NCBI GenBank assembly: GCA_022578965.1
Contig: MU400520.1
Span: 1-64,000, forward strand
Origin: Xylaria sp. FL1777
Lineage: Eukaryota; Ascomycota; Sordariomycetes; Xylariales; Xylariaceae
Direction of reading: 5' to 3'
DNA: 64,000 nucleotides
The notes beneath the pieces are model-generated. The model made no database searches. It saw nothing but the letters and a program-made list of their open reading frames with translations, and had not been told where the DNA came from. Numbering within the stretch: the first letter of the stretch is position 1; each line of letters begins with the position of its first letter. Position numbers and translations under genes: made by a program. This document shows positions 1 through 12,057 of this stretch, one piece after another.

Positions 1-2700
1 ATTAATTAACTTTTGTTATATTATTTATTATTAATAATAAATAAGTATTAAAAATTTAAGCAATTAAATTAAATTAATTATGTTTTAATTATTTTAATAA
101 ATATAACTATAAAGTTATTATACTTTATATAATAACTAAAATAGTTTATAATATAATGCTTTTTTTATAATTAATTTAAGCTATTAATATAATATTATTA
201 TAATAAAATATTATATATTAAATTAACTTAACTTGCTTAATTTTAAGCTTAAGCTTATATAATTTATTAAATTAATAATAATTTAAAATAGCACTAATAA
301 TAGTTTATATAAAGTTATATTTTAATATATATTATTAGTTATATTTTAATTATAGCAAAATATACTATATAAAATACTAAATATAATTATTAAGTAAATA
401 CTTTAATATTATATTATTAGCTAATTTATTTAGTTTATTAAGCTTTTTAATAAATTTTAAAAGTTTTAAAGCTATTAGTTTTTTTAAAAAGTAACTATTA
501 ATTAAGCTAAAACTAAAATTATTAAAAATTTATAGTTTTATAATAAAATAAAAAAATAATACTAGTTAATAAATTAATAAATAAAGCTTAACTTTTAACT
601 ATTTAAGCTTAAAATACTATAATATAATAAAATATTTTAATTATAAAATTAATATTAAATATAAGTATTATTATAAAAAGCTTTAAGCAATATTATAATT
701 ATTATTTTTAAAGTTTATTAGCAAATAGTTTATAAGTATAAATAGTATACATATATATATAAAATAAACCTTAGCTTAAAAATCAACAAAAGTGCTTTAA
801 ACTAAAATATATAAAACGTAGGCTTTAAACTTATAAATATATTTATATAGGCCCTTAAAGGAAGTAAATTATAGCTTATAGTAAGCATAGCTTGCTGTTT
901 TATGTTTTTAGTTTAAGGCACTTAAGATAACATTATATTAATTGCTTATAAACATATTAATTAAGTGGCACAACATTTTTAGCCCTTAATAAAACACCTT
1001 TTAGCTAATTTTTTCTTATTTAACTATATTAAACCGAACAGCGCCTTAAGCCCCTAGATTTAAAAACTGGACTGCTTTATTACTTATATGCTATAAATAA
1101 CTTTAGTGCTTATATAAATTAACAATTAATAATATAATAGCAGAAATAACAAATTATTACATTAAATATAAAAATGCATTTTAATTTATTATAAAACTTT
1201 TATATATATAACAATAATATAAATATGCTTTTATATTTTAAACATTATTAATTAGCTTTTTTTTTTTAATATTATTAAGAAATTAAGCTTAATGTTAAAC
1301 TATTTTTTTATAGTATTTTAAAAAGTAGTTTTAATTTATGTTTTAATATTTTAAAAAAAAAAAGTAAAACATAAATTAATGTAATGTTTTTTATATTACT
1401 TATAGTTATAAAGTTATAAAAATTAATATAAGTGTTTATATTATAAGCAAAATAAATTTATTAAATATAGCTTATTACTTAAATTAATAAAAAGTTAACT
1501 AATTATATACTTAAATTAAAACTAATAAAAAGTTAAAGCATATATATATAATAATATTAAGCTATAGTTTATATATTAAGCTATAATAAAAAATTATTTT
1601 AAAAAACCTTAAGCTTAGTTTTAATAGCTATTATAATTAAACTTTTTTTTATAAAATAATAAAACGTTTAATTAATATAAAATATATTATAGTAATAATT
1701 AATATTATTAATAATATAAAATATAATTTTATGTAAGCTTATTATTTTAAAAATATTTATTATTAAAATATAATTAATTATTTTATAATTATTATAATTA
1801 TTAACTTTAAATATATTTATTTAACTTTAGTTATTACTTTTAATATTATTTAATAAAAAAAAAAGTTTATATTTTTAAATTATAAAAGTAAAGCGTAAAG
1901 TATAATAAATATAATAGTTATAACTTTATATTAAACGTTTATATTTTATATAAAAAGTAAAAAAATATTATTTAAAATGCTTTTTATACTTAAAATATAT
2001 AAAATAAAAATAAAGCAAAACAAAAATATATAAACTTTAAAATTTTAAAAATCTTTATAATGTTTATATATAATAGCTTTTAAAGCTTACTATATAATAT
2101 TATAAAAAATATTATATATTTTTATAACTTTAGCTTTAATTATTTTGTTATTTTTTTTTTTTTAAACATTATGTTTTTTGTTTTATATAATGCTATTATT
2201 TTTTTTTATAAAGCATAAAAAAAAATACCTTTTTTTTTATTAGCATTATATATTTATATATATAAAAACTACACATTTTTAAAAAGTTTTTTAATAGCTT
2301 TTAAGTATATTAATAAGCTTTAAAAATTAAAAAGCTTTTTAAGTTTTTTAAAAATTAACTTAATTTTTTTAAAGCTATTAAATTTAAATTGTTTAAGTTA
2401 ATAAAGCAATAATAAGCAATTAAAAAAAAGCTTTTTGTGTTTTTAAAATATATTACTTATTAAAAAAGTTAATAAAAAGCTTAAAGATTAATTAAAACTA
2501 TAATATAGTTTTTTTGTTAAATGGCCTTTTTTTAGCTTTTTAGCAATAAAAAATTTTAGCTATTTATAAACATAATGCATTAATAGTACTACTATAATGT
2601 AATGCGATTTAATATAATAAAAAATGCAGCAAAAAATGCAGCAAAAAATGCATAAAGATATATTGCTGCAATATATTATAGTAATGTGTTATAATAATAT
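1..2700. repeat. Extremely AT-rich block, probably RIP-degraded repeat
   Basis: The sequence is almost only A and T, with G and C largely confined to short words such as AGCTT, and all six frames are full of stops. The composition changes abruptly near 2700, where normal mixed sequence begins. In filamentous ascomycetes such blocks are usually transposons mutated by RIP, sometimes at subtelomeres or centromeres. No recognisable transposon protein is left to name the source. The block runs off the left edge, so its full size is unknown. Confidence 0.85.
2619..2652. repeat. Short 12-bp tandem repeat at the edge of the AT-rich block
   Basis: The unit AAAAAATGCAGC occurs nearly three times in a row, the last copy ending in ATGCAT. 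A related word, ATGCGAT, appears at about 2602 and again at about 2706. It sits right at the transition from the AT-rich block to normal DNA. Confidence 0.6.
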
Positions 2701-3083
2701 AAGGTGATGCGATTAGGATGCAGTTGATGATATTAACAAATGTTTTCCTAATTCAGATAGCCCACTTGTTAGGAAGCCTATTGGAGTCTAGCCTACCCAA
2801 CATAGCAATTGCCCCATATATACCCGTAGTTACTTCACACTTCCTTTCCACCCCACCAAATCTAACTGTATTTAACGGAATTGTGGAGTACCTGAAAGTA
2901 TTGACCAAGCCACCAACTCGCTCTGCCACTTTCACATGCCACAGTAGGATGTGTCTAGCCTGTTCCATCACGTGATCTCGCGACACGTTCCTATTAAACC
3001 CCGCAACCTTGTCTTCCTGGCTCCATCACACCACGTTGCTTATAACTACAACCACCTTCTTGTTGATCAAACATAGGCCTATC

Positions 3084-4088
3084 ATGTCTCTATCCTCGCC
3101 GCCAGCTTCTATTACGGGTGTTACTACACCTCCCCTCCATTTTCTTACATACGATGAATATGCCGATAGCCAGAACAAGCAGAACGAGCTTCTGAAGCTT
3201 GAGTTCAAGAAGTCCCACGCGAAGATGGATGCAAAATTCGATGAACACGACAAGAAATTTGATAAAATTGACGAGAGATTTGATAAACTCGAAAATAGAA
3301 TGGGTAGCTTGGAGGCTCAAATGGAGCAAATGAATGCCAGACAACGCAATTCCGACCTCAGTAACCCCTTAATGCCTATCCGACCTCTTGTGACTATTCA
3401 TCCTATTCACGGACGACGCGAACCCGACCCTCAATACTTCCCTAGGACACCTAACGATCTGTATGCGCTACGAAACATAGACTCGGTACATAAGCAAAGG
3501 CAGCTCTGGTACCTTGTTGAATTCTACGAGCTGTATGCCCCAGGCGAGGTAGAGGCGGACCCTAACCAAACGATCGAGCGGCTAGAACTTGTTCTCGGCC
3601 TCAAGGAAGAGCGCTTCGATGCCTTTCGCAAACGTGCCCAACAGTTCGCGCTTCACCCGCCCACCAAGCCTTTGAAACGCAATCTCGTAAGGTATGGTGA
3701 CCTCGCGATCCGCCCACCTACCAAGATTTCGAAACGCAAGGCCAAACAGTATGGTGACCTCGCAATATTCCTATCCTCATCTAGCGATAAGGACGTCGAA
3801 AAAAGCAGGAGTACACACGTGGGGTGGGCCACGGGGCCGTGTCCCATGGAGCTCTCGAGCAAAGCTTCGTCAACGGGACCAGGGGTTCCAGCAGCCCCGA
3901 CGAGTGCACGGCCACGACAGTCGTCGGGATCGAGCAAAGCTTCGTCAACGGGACCAGGGGTTCCAGCAGCCCCGTCGGAAGCTGCAAGCATGCCCTCTAC
4001 AGCACCCGTATCAGGTTCTAACAAGGGGAGCACAACTAATCCAAACACCAGCGTGCGTACGTCGTCGGATAAGGCAAGATCGCCATAG
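3084..4088 (+). CDS. Coiled-coil fungal hypothetical protein with duplicated C-terminal modules
   Basis: A single open frame of 334 codons from the ATG at 3084; the frame is open further 5' but has no better start. Residues about 35-80 form a charged coiled coil (repeated KFD/ERFDKLE units). A middle globular part (about 95-200) contains FPRT, LYALRN and an LVEFYEL stretch, a pattern I associate with fungal hypothetical proteins of unknown role. The C-terminal third is disordered and internally duplicated: the YGDLAI module occurs twice (around 3660-3766) and a Ser/Ala/Gly/Pro module occurs twice (DNA copies around 3856-3898 and 3934-3976). No signal peptide or membrane span is visible. It lies about 380 bp from the AT-rich block and may be lineage-specific. 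Function unknown. Confidence 0.6.
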   Translation: MSLSSPPASITGVTTPPLHFLTYDEYADSQNKQNELLKLEFKKSHAKMDAKFDEHDKKFDKIDERFDKLENRMGSLEAQMEQMNARQRNSDLSNPLMPIRPLVTIHPIHGRREPDPQYFPRTPNDLYALRNIDSVHKQRQLWYLVEFYELYAPGEVEADPNQTIERLELVLGLKEERFDAFRKRAQQFALHPPTKPLKRNLVRYGDLAIRPPTKISKRKAKQYGDLAIFLSSSSDKDVEKSRSTHVGWATGPCPMELSSKASSTGPGVPAAPTSARPRQSSGSSKASSTGPGVPAAPSEAASMPSTAPVSGSNKGSTTNPNTSVRTSSDKARSP

Positions 4089-4623
4089 GCAGCAATAAAA
4101 CGAAGGGGTAATAGTATTAGAGAAGTTCTTTGATAGTGTGTCAAGTTAGTACAACGGCGTTGTTTGCGTGTCCTTTTAAGGTGAGAACCAATAGGTGTGA
4201 TAGCAGTAATACTGGCAGCTTGGTGCAAGGAACCAACTATACCTTATATTCCGAGAAAATAATCTACTTGAGGAAAAAGATAGGAAAAGAGCAACTAGTT
4301 CGTACATCACGCCAGTTGTCGAGATAGCCTATGATGAAGCCTTTGCTATAAATAGTACGTCGCTACTATTATGCTACAATTGTTGAACAAAGAAGATAGC
4401 ATGGGGTAGTGGCCCGAGCTAGTAAACAATAGAACCAGGATGTCGTTTGGTAACCTATAGGCTATTATTTATAGATTTCAAATTAACTTTTTGCTGCAGC
4501 TAGCAAGCTCGCCATTTCTACACATGAAAAGCATTTTGATTCAGATATGTGGCATAGTTGCTCCGAAATTTTATCATCATAGAGGCTCTAGTTATTCGTG
4601 CACATCGAATAGGTAGCTACTGA
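4089..4623. other. Intergenic, no gene seen
   Basis: Only short chance frames. The word GTAGTGGCCC near 4405 resembles the end of the inverted elements at 50.7-51.2 kb, but nothing else there matches. Confidence 0.5.
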
Positions 4624-6094
4624 TCAAGCCCAGTCTGCATCGGCATCTACAGGCTGCGTTCCTTCAGCCAACAAGTCGAAGAGCCATATTTCACCTGATG
4701 TGATTAGATACTGGAACCAGCCAATCACTTCCTGCACCAATGACCCGTCGTCAGTGAAATGATCCGACCACAGTCTTCCCCATTCTCTGGCCTCGTCACC
4801 TTCGGCATAGCTCCTTGGTGGTGGCTTCGGTGCCCACATGAGGCCGGCGGCTTTGGTAGCTCTGTACAAGAGGCTCACGCATTTCTCACAGCCGGACTCG
4901 TGCTCACCATGGTATTCCCATGCACCATACCGCCCAATGGTGAAGTGCATGTACAACACGCCCGCAATTCCATATAGACCAGACCGGGGGTGCGTTAGAA
5001 CTTCCTTCAGCATTGTCTCTAAAAAGGCGTGGAATGGCGATGCGATTCCAAACCCATAAGCGGCCGAGACAGCATTTTCGTGGTTACCGGCGGCCACATC
5101 ACATCTCCAGTCGAGCAGGTCATGCGTAGCCATCATCACGACCGGAGCAACCAAGCCAATGTCAAGATCGCACTCACCGAAGTTATACTTACTATAAATC
5201 GTACCACAACCACTGATCGTCCTCCACGCCATAGCTGCTTCAATCGGCCGTAACACCCCAGTCACAGAACCGACTGCTTGCTTGGCGGTTCCATCCACGA
5301 AAACATTGAGGGCTCTCCCACCACATTGGTGGGCTACGCCAGCTGCTATGGCAACCATGCGCATTCGGACGTCGTAGTCTTCTTCAGTGAAGCTCCCGAG
5401 GTCGTCGCAGACGGATAAATGAGAGATGTACGCCGCCTTTACTGCTTTTTCGATGGGGAGAAACCATGACATTGCAAGCGAGCAAGATAGCGCTGCGCTC
5501 TGGTAACAGGTGGCTGCGAGTGGGCTGGACTGCGGATAGAATCCAGCACCAACCTTGGCGTCATGGCGATGGCGTAAGTAGCTGGCCTTCTTGTTGACAT
5601 GATGAATGGACAGCCTGTCACCATTGTAATGGTTGTTGATGATAGAAGCTGTCCCCAACTCGGCAGCCTTTATAGTTTCAGGACCAAATCGCGTTAAGAG
5701 CTCTTTATGTAGTTCCGAACAGGAACGTGTCCACGGAGATGCCTGTAAAACTATGAATCAGTTGCCGGTATCTTATTGGTGGCTAGGAGCTCCGTAGAGA
5801 GTTACTCACTGCTCTTTCCGTAGTGTCCTCGGGGGCAAGGATAACTTCTCTCGCATATGCCATCGCGTCGGTCCATGCCTGGCTATTCTCAATGGAGATA
5901 GTGCCGATAAGCGACTGGATTCCAGTTCGCATTGTCGATTTATACATGGCCTCGTATGTCTCTGAGTAGCTCCCAAGAGCATAGAGTCTTAGATTCTTAT
6001 CGACATTGTTTAACAATTGTTTGAGGTCACCATTTAGCTTTTCATGGTCAGCTCGAAAGTTGCTAACAGAAGTGGCCGTAACTGTCACTGCCAT
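4624..6094 (-). CDS. Two-exon fungal protein, possibly terpene-synthase-like
   Basis: Predicted exons on the minus strand are 6094-5810 and 5742-4624, joined in phase 0 over a 67-nt intron (GTGAGT...ACAG), giving 466-467 aa. The ATG at 6094 is the only good start. The protein is alpha-helical with no signal peptide. An acidic cluster with DD at about residues 208-209 and EED at 215-217 is followed about 95 residues later by a segment with aspartates at 303, 306 and 310 and asparagines at 315 and 318. Two metal-binding-like clusters at this spacing recall class I terpene synthases, and the size is near that of the unconventional fungal type (BcABA3-like). That assignment is an inference from layout; no canonical DDxxD or NSE motif is present. 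No other biosynthetic gene is next to it. Confidence 0.6.
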
Positions 6095-9000
6095 CGTGTG
6101 GCTCGTGAAGGATAGAAGTAACGAAAGAGTAATGAGGTGTGAAGTATGCCGTGATGAACCAAGGACCGAGAAATGGAAACTCGCCTACTCTATATATCTT
6201 AGGAATAGACTACTATCCAGCGAGCTCCACTCGGGCAGAAGTTTATTTCCTAGGATATACTGGTAACGTGTAGGAGACGCAATAGGGGGACAATATTTGA
6301 ACCGGAGACTAATGCAATGCCTTGTCTTAGGTCCTCGGTAGTACCGGCCCTGCAGTCCCCTTGGTTGCATTTAGGCTTGCATATCAGCTTCGGCTTTGCA
6401 GGCGCCATAGATGCAGAGCCAGTACCGACAATTGCGTAATATTTAAGTGCTATCAGGGCTACATACTTCGCCACGGGCAGCTTGACTTTGCGAACTAGTA
6501 AGTCTACCTGAAAGCTCACTAATGATATTATGCTCAGTTTTTTTATTGATATGACAGTCACGCCTTGAAATGGCTGTTCTACTTTATGATAGTTATAGAA
6601 ACATTGCTATAGACGGACTACATAATATAGCCATGCCACAAACAATAAGGACATATTAAGATACAAAAAGAGTATTTTCTTGTTATTAACGGTATACTAG
6701 TTAATGCATCAAGGATATATCAGAATGTTGTTGCAGGAAATAAATGCAACATTATATTTTATTCTTGTATTTTTTACGAGTTTAGTCTTCTTTCATAGCA
6801 ACTTTTCCCAAATGATATCAACTATTATTGTTCTATGAGGATCCATTCAGCTAGCTTACGCGCGTTAAGCAAACAGAATACAACTCAGTAAACATGCTCT
6901 AAGTCACTACTCAACCAATGCACATCGTCAGCTCATAGATTAAATAGTTTGATGACATGAAGTATAGTCTTTATTTCTAAAGCATCGTAGATAGCTAATC
7001 ACAATTGCAGCTAGATAGATTATGTCCAGCTGAAGCTATCCTCCCGCTTACCAACTCTCCTTCTCTTTTGGATATCCGACATCTCCTTGCATAGCCCTAC
7101 TGCAACTCCACCAGACTTCTTCGGCATGTATAGGCTTAGGGTCATTGCCAAGCATTCCATTAAATTCTATACCCTACAACGCCGGCATGACGTTCTAACA
7201 AGTTGCTAAAACTCAGAGAACTCAAATATATGTGCTACAGAATTAAACTCTTTGGGGAACCCTCAACCGTTGGCTATTTGAACCTCCTAGTACTGATTGG
7301 CAATGATGCCTTGTGATACAGAGAATACATAGTGTTTGGTATTTTGTAGTAGAGAACCCGCTCTTCTCTACATTCTTGGCGGAACAACGTATACCTACTT
7401 GCAATAATCCCCACTATATCTGTTCTTACGGGTGGCTAAGGCTATGTAGGATAAAAGCACCTGGTGATATGCTACCCGGGTTGAGGATTACCCTAAGTTG
7501 TGTAACGAAACTTTAGGTTAGTAATATTTCTCCCGGCCTTGGTGGCTGTCCTTGACTCTATTTACAATTAGTCCGGTCTTCCTAACCTCCAGGGCCCGCC
7601 AATATGTCTCGGGTAAGCGACTGTTTAGCGCGTTCTGCACGTGTAACAGTTTCTCTGCATCTAAGTACGTTGTGCTGAAGGATGCAAGCTGAACACTAGC
7701 CAAAGTTAGCCATTAGACTTCAAAATGCAGCCATGTAAGGCACTCGCTTAATGATAACCCCTGTCTACATGAAGCTGAACTGTGGAGCATGACTTGACAA
7801 CGAGGTCTTACCCCCGAATCGGCCGAACTGGTATCCCTTTCAAAGATGATGTGTCTTACCCGGTAAGCACAAATGGTAAACAAATGACTAATATCTCACA
7901 AACCACGTCATCACAATCACTCCAGCAGCCAGCGATAAAACTGAAAGATATTCTTCACAAGGGTGGGTCGGGGTTCGGGCTTAGGTGGAGCGCACTTAAT
8001 CAAATGTCAGTTGATTACTTACACTTGGTGTAGAAGCATATAGGACGAGATATTCTAGGATTCAAAAGTAGAAGACCAGACGCCCCCTATCCCATTGAGT
8101 ACTCTTTAATACCTATACCTAGGTAGGTATGCAAGATATGTAATTATCCGAGCATAATTTTACCTCCACTACCTAATTGGCGTCTTAAGCCACCTACGTA
8201 GTGAGTAATAGTGGAATTACCCCCTACGGCTAAGACCCGAGACCACACGGGCTAATTCAACATATAAAGTAGGTGGCCGAAGTAGGTGGTAGATGTTTGT
8301 TGTCGTGGGTAGGTCACCCAGTAACGCCTTCATAGACTAATTAACATAATAATATACGCAAGTCTCTTGGTTTTGTACCTTGCATCGCAACAGAATCATG
8401 GTGACGAGTAAAAGTCGGCTCTATTTCTATCCATTTGATCATGTCACACAGCCAAGAGCCACAGAGCGATAGGCAGAGAAGTCCCAGACCTCCGACCTCC
8501 CTCCTTTCCCCTCTGAGGGAGAGATATACAGCTAGAGATAGGGGGGCTGTTGGCCACAGAGGTCTGCGAATCGGAGCCCAGCCAAAAGAGTGGAAGTCCT
8601 CAAGAGGTTAGTTATAGATAGAGGGCGAAGAGCAAGGTTATAGTGTGGCGAGAAAAATGAACGTAGAGGCCTTTAGATCCAAAGACTATTATTAGGCGAA
8701 TATGGACACAATTTATCCCTTAAGTCCTCCCCCCTTGATTCCTATTAATTTCGCACTACTTCAACATGCACCGCATACTCTAAATATTAACATAGAGTGA
8801 GCCGCCTAGAGTAAACGTATAAGGAGTAGAAATGGGGGCTAATATAACGGCGCATGCTATTAGAAGTAAAACCCGCGGTTATACTTCTACTCCTTTAGCT
8901 ATCGGTAATCATGCAGTTTGACCCTCAGAGAAATTAAAGGGCGAAACCTCGTACCTGTGGTACTTCGTGAGGTTTACGAGCAACTTTGATAAGACCTCGC

Positions 9001-9367
9001 GTAGCCAATCATTTCTCGGCCTGTTTGCCATGACAAAACTGCATTTCTTTTAGGGTTGCTCAACGTTTCTAGTAGTAACGTGTTACAGTAAAAAGATACA
9101 TTCAAGGTCATACGAGCAGCAGGAGTCGAGCCGCTATATCACGCATATAAAAACACATCCATTCTATTTTCTTAGACAAACCTTTCAACTAGATTAAAGA
9201 ACCAAACCGTGCCGAAAATTCATACTCCTTTAGTCAACCAATTTACCAGAACCTCTCCGATAATCCGGACGTATCCGTCACTGAGAAAGGTGCCAAAACT
9301 TATTCACTTTATCGCCTGCCTTGCTTGGCTTAGCCAACATCCATCCTTGCTTTTACCTTAATCAAAA
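6095..9367. other. Long intergenic region without a supportable gene
   Basis: Mixed-composition DNA with only short frames on both strands. The stretch around 8100-8290 carries several CCTAGGTA/TAGGTAGG words also seen in other intergenic parts. A TG...CA segment at 8548-8766 looks superficially like a solo LTR but lacks matching target-site duplications. Confidence 0.5.
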
Positions 9368-9550
9368 ATGTGCATATACGTCTCGAGGAAGATTCATTGC
9401 CCGGTGTGCAGAGGACACATTGGAGATCTTTGGGGGAGACGAATTCACGCGTGTCAGAAATGGTTAAACGGAAGAAGCTGCCAAATCCATGCCGGGGAGT
9501 ACCAAAACGAATATACTGCCGAGCCGTGCAACTCCTGTCGCAGGCCCTAA
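9368..9550 (+). CDS. Small cysteine-rich protein (60 aa), zinc-knuckle-like
   Basis: The ATG at 9368 has A at -3 and opens a 60-codon frame ending in TAA. Cysteines lie at 2, 11, 14, 29, 38, 54 and 57, with CPVC near the start and a final CNSC, plus histidines at 10, 17, 27 and 41. Paired CxxC motifs at both ends suggest one or two zinc sites. Very short Cys-rich proteins starting MC and ending in CxxC are common unnamed genes in Pezizomycotina, which is why I keep this one. There is no signal peptide, so it is not a typical secreted effector. It stands alone in a gene-poor stretch. Function unknown; a chance frame cannot be excluded. Confidence 0.45.
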   Translation: MCIYVSRKIHCPVCRGHIGDLWGRRIHACQKWLNGRSCQIHAGEYQNEYTAEPCNSCRRP

Positions 9551-11691
9551 ATGATATGTCGCGGGACATAGCTCCTCTGAGAAACCGTCGAATCTAACAA
9601 TTTCACTTTCACCAATACTCAGCTGAGTCGAAACGATATGTCCAAGGGCAATCCCTTGTCTTCCCTGCTGGTACCTTTATTTATTTACTTTATTCTCATG
9701 TACGAGCATAGAGAGGAAGCTCGAGACGGTCACAGCGCTCTTTTACAGTTGAACTCTATTGCCAACTCACTATATTCGTTCACTTTTCATCTTTTAAGAT
9801 GGGTTTATGTAGTACGATACAATATTGATCGGAATGAATGAAGGTCTACAACGAATGATTTGTTCCTCAACTGCTACATAGAGCCTAATAAATAGACTGT
9901 TGTTATGTTCAAATTGAGTGTTGGCCCTATGAAAGATGATTCATATAGAAATGCTATACCGATTAATGATCTAATTCTGACCGCAGTCCCCTTTTTTTCT
10001 ATCGGGCCGCCATAAGTTAAAGTTCACAACAAATCAGAGGAGGCCTTCGTGCCGATAGTGCAATATTACGAATTTGCCAGCATATCTAAGATGGAGATAT
10101 CAGGGGAAACCAGAATTTATATAGAAAATACTGAATTATCTCGACACTAGGAACCCCTTTTAGCCCCCTGCGACCCTAGTCCCTGACATCGCTTTCTCTC
10201 TAGGAATCACTGATTCTTTCGTAATAATGTTCTTTATCTATTTACGCATATTATGCTGAGTCGGCCTCGCTAAATGCCCCCTAGTATAGCCAACATCTCA
10301 AGAAAGGGATGATGATACAATGGAGCGAGGAAGGGATAATAAGGGGTAACTCCCTGCCCCGCACGCAAGGAAATATGCTGCATCTTACGCTTCCGAGTAT
10401 ATTCGAGTAATTATTGCATATGGCATACAATGACCCAATGGAACACAATTGATTAAAAGTAATTATATGAAAAAACTATTTGCTAAGCCTGCTTTTTTTC
10501 GTAAAAGAATCTACCGCGAGAAAGAAAAGAACACGCAACCCTATAACTACTATTTGGGAGTATAAATAAGCTGATATAACCCCTCAGGGGCTAATTTACT
10601 TTAACCACTCACTTCACTCTGGTTTAATAATAAATAAAGACAGGCATGTTTTTTCTAACACTTACAAAATAAAAACTGGGCGTAATAAAAATAATTATAC
10701 CCTCGAAATCTATTGCGTGTTCTTGGCGCAACCTTTCAGCAGCACAGCTAAAGGGTCGGCTAGTAAACCTAAAGCGTTCAGAGAAAGGGATAAAGAGGGT
10801 GGTTGATTTATATGGGGCATTGTTCCGAGCAGGACGAGCAGGATGTCCCGTTGTTGGACGATTCCGTTTTCTTGAATACGGTGCTCTGGTGGAATCGAGG
10901 GGAAAACGAAGCACCGGCGGCTAGGACTTGGGGTGTTCGAACTACGATGAGTCAGCAGCCACCTTCGTACAAAGTGTTCAATAATATGACAAGAAACTGT
11001 TAATCCGCATTTTCCCCCAGGATCTCTTATTTCCTAAAATGTATTGATCTATGTCCACGGTAGTCCTACACTTGCCGGGGCAGTTGGTGATACCATCCAA
11101 AGCAACGCTATGAGTCCGGGTGACTATCTCTTAACGGATGGAGATAACATAAATCAGAATAGCGGGGACGAGAAGGTTTAGCAAATAGAAAGACTAAGGA
11201 AGACATAATGGGCCAATAAGGTACTTTGTCTCTAAATAGCCTTGCATCAGTCACCTGTAACTACTATCGAATCGAGCATCGTAATGAACATGAACGAATA
11301 CTTTTTATGCTCTCATACTCGTGCAAACACGTCGATAATTGCCATTAGGGAGAGTTAGTATGATACGCCAAGAATTTATTATCACCAAAGGTGATCTTCT
11401 CGCAAATGTCCAGGTGTTTTGAACTACTTGGAACTATAACAGTATGTCACCATCTCTATGTAGCCCTAAACTCCTTACTCCTTCTTGTGATTATTGTCGA
11501 AAAGCACCCCAATTCTCCTGACAGTGCCTAGTCAGGAGCCTATAACGGTAATATAATCCCGTCATAATATCTATCGCGTGTAAAAGTTGCTATTTGCACT
11601 AGCATCGAGTACGCAAACTTGATCTTCCGCTTGAGTGAGGTTGAGGATCAACTGCTTTCCAGAAAACAGGGGTGCTCGTAGAGACAGAGAC
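9551..11691. other. Intergenic, no gene seen
   Basis: Short frames only (for example 10624-10914 minus), with no recognisable motif or splice structure. Confidence 0.5.
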
Positions 11692-12057
11692 CTAGGGATC
11701 AAGACAAACATTAACCCTTGCCTTCCCAACCAAAGAGTTGATAGTAGAACTTACGAAAAGTTGTAAGCCAATAATGATTGAGTTGTTCGATAGTTCGCGG
11801 TTGACCATTTGACTGTTCATGCTATGCATGTCGATCGGGATCGTTGATGTAGCCTGAGCACTCAGCCTTGCACCACCTGGCAAGTCAAGACTAGGCGAGG
11901 GCTCGTCAAATACCGGAAGTACAGTGTTACTGCTGGAGTGTTGCTTTCTTCGGAAATGAATAGCTCGACGAATAATTCGTAAGATATACCGTATCCCTGG
12001 AATAGACATGAGGAGCAGACCAACGATGCCTATGATTGCTGGAGCAGTTAGACTCAT
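11692..12057 (-). CDS. Possible small single-pass membrane protein
   Basis: The frame is open from 12192, but the most natural start is the ATG at 12057, giving 121 aa. The first 20 residues are hydrophobic (an AIIGIVGLLLMSI core) and are followed at once by a cluster of Arg/Lys, so the N-terminus probably anchors in a membrane with the basic side in the cytosol. The rest is polar with Ser, Asn and Pro and a second weakly hydrophobic stretch near the C-terminus. No family is recognised. It is kept because of the ordered anchor-plus-basic layout, but it may be one exon of a spliced gene or chance. Confidence 0.3.
   Translation of the reverse strand: MSLTAPAIIGIVGLLLMSIPGIRYILRIIRRAIHFRRKQHSSSNTVLPVFDEPSPSLDLPGGARLSAQATSTIPIDMHSMNSQMVNRELSNNSIIIGLQLFVSSTINSLVGKARVNVCLDP

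Noticed and set aside
3653..4228. 191-codon minus-strand frame
   Set aside because: Antisense shadow of the plus-strand coiled-coil gene; its repeats mirror the sense duplications.
8548..8766. Possible solo LTR (starts TGTTGG, ends CAACA, 219 bp)
   Set aside because: The 5-bp flanks do not match, no primer-binding site or retroelement protein is nearby, and short TG...CA ends occur by chance.
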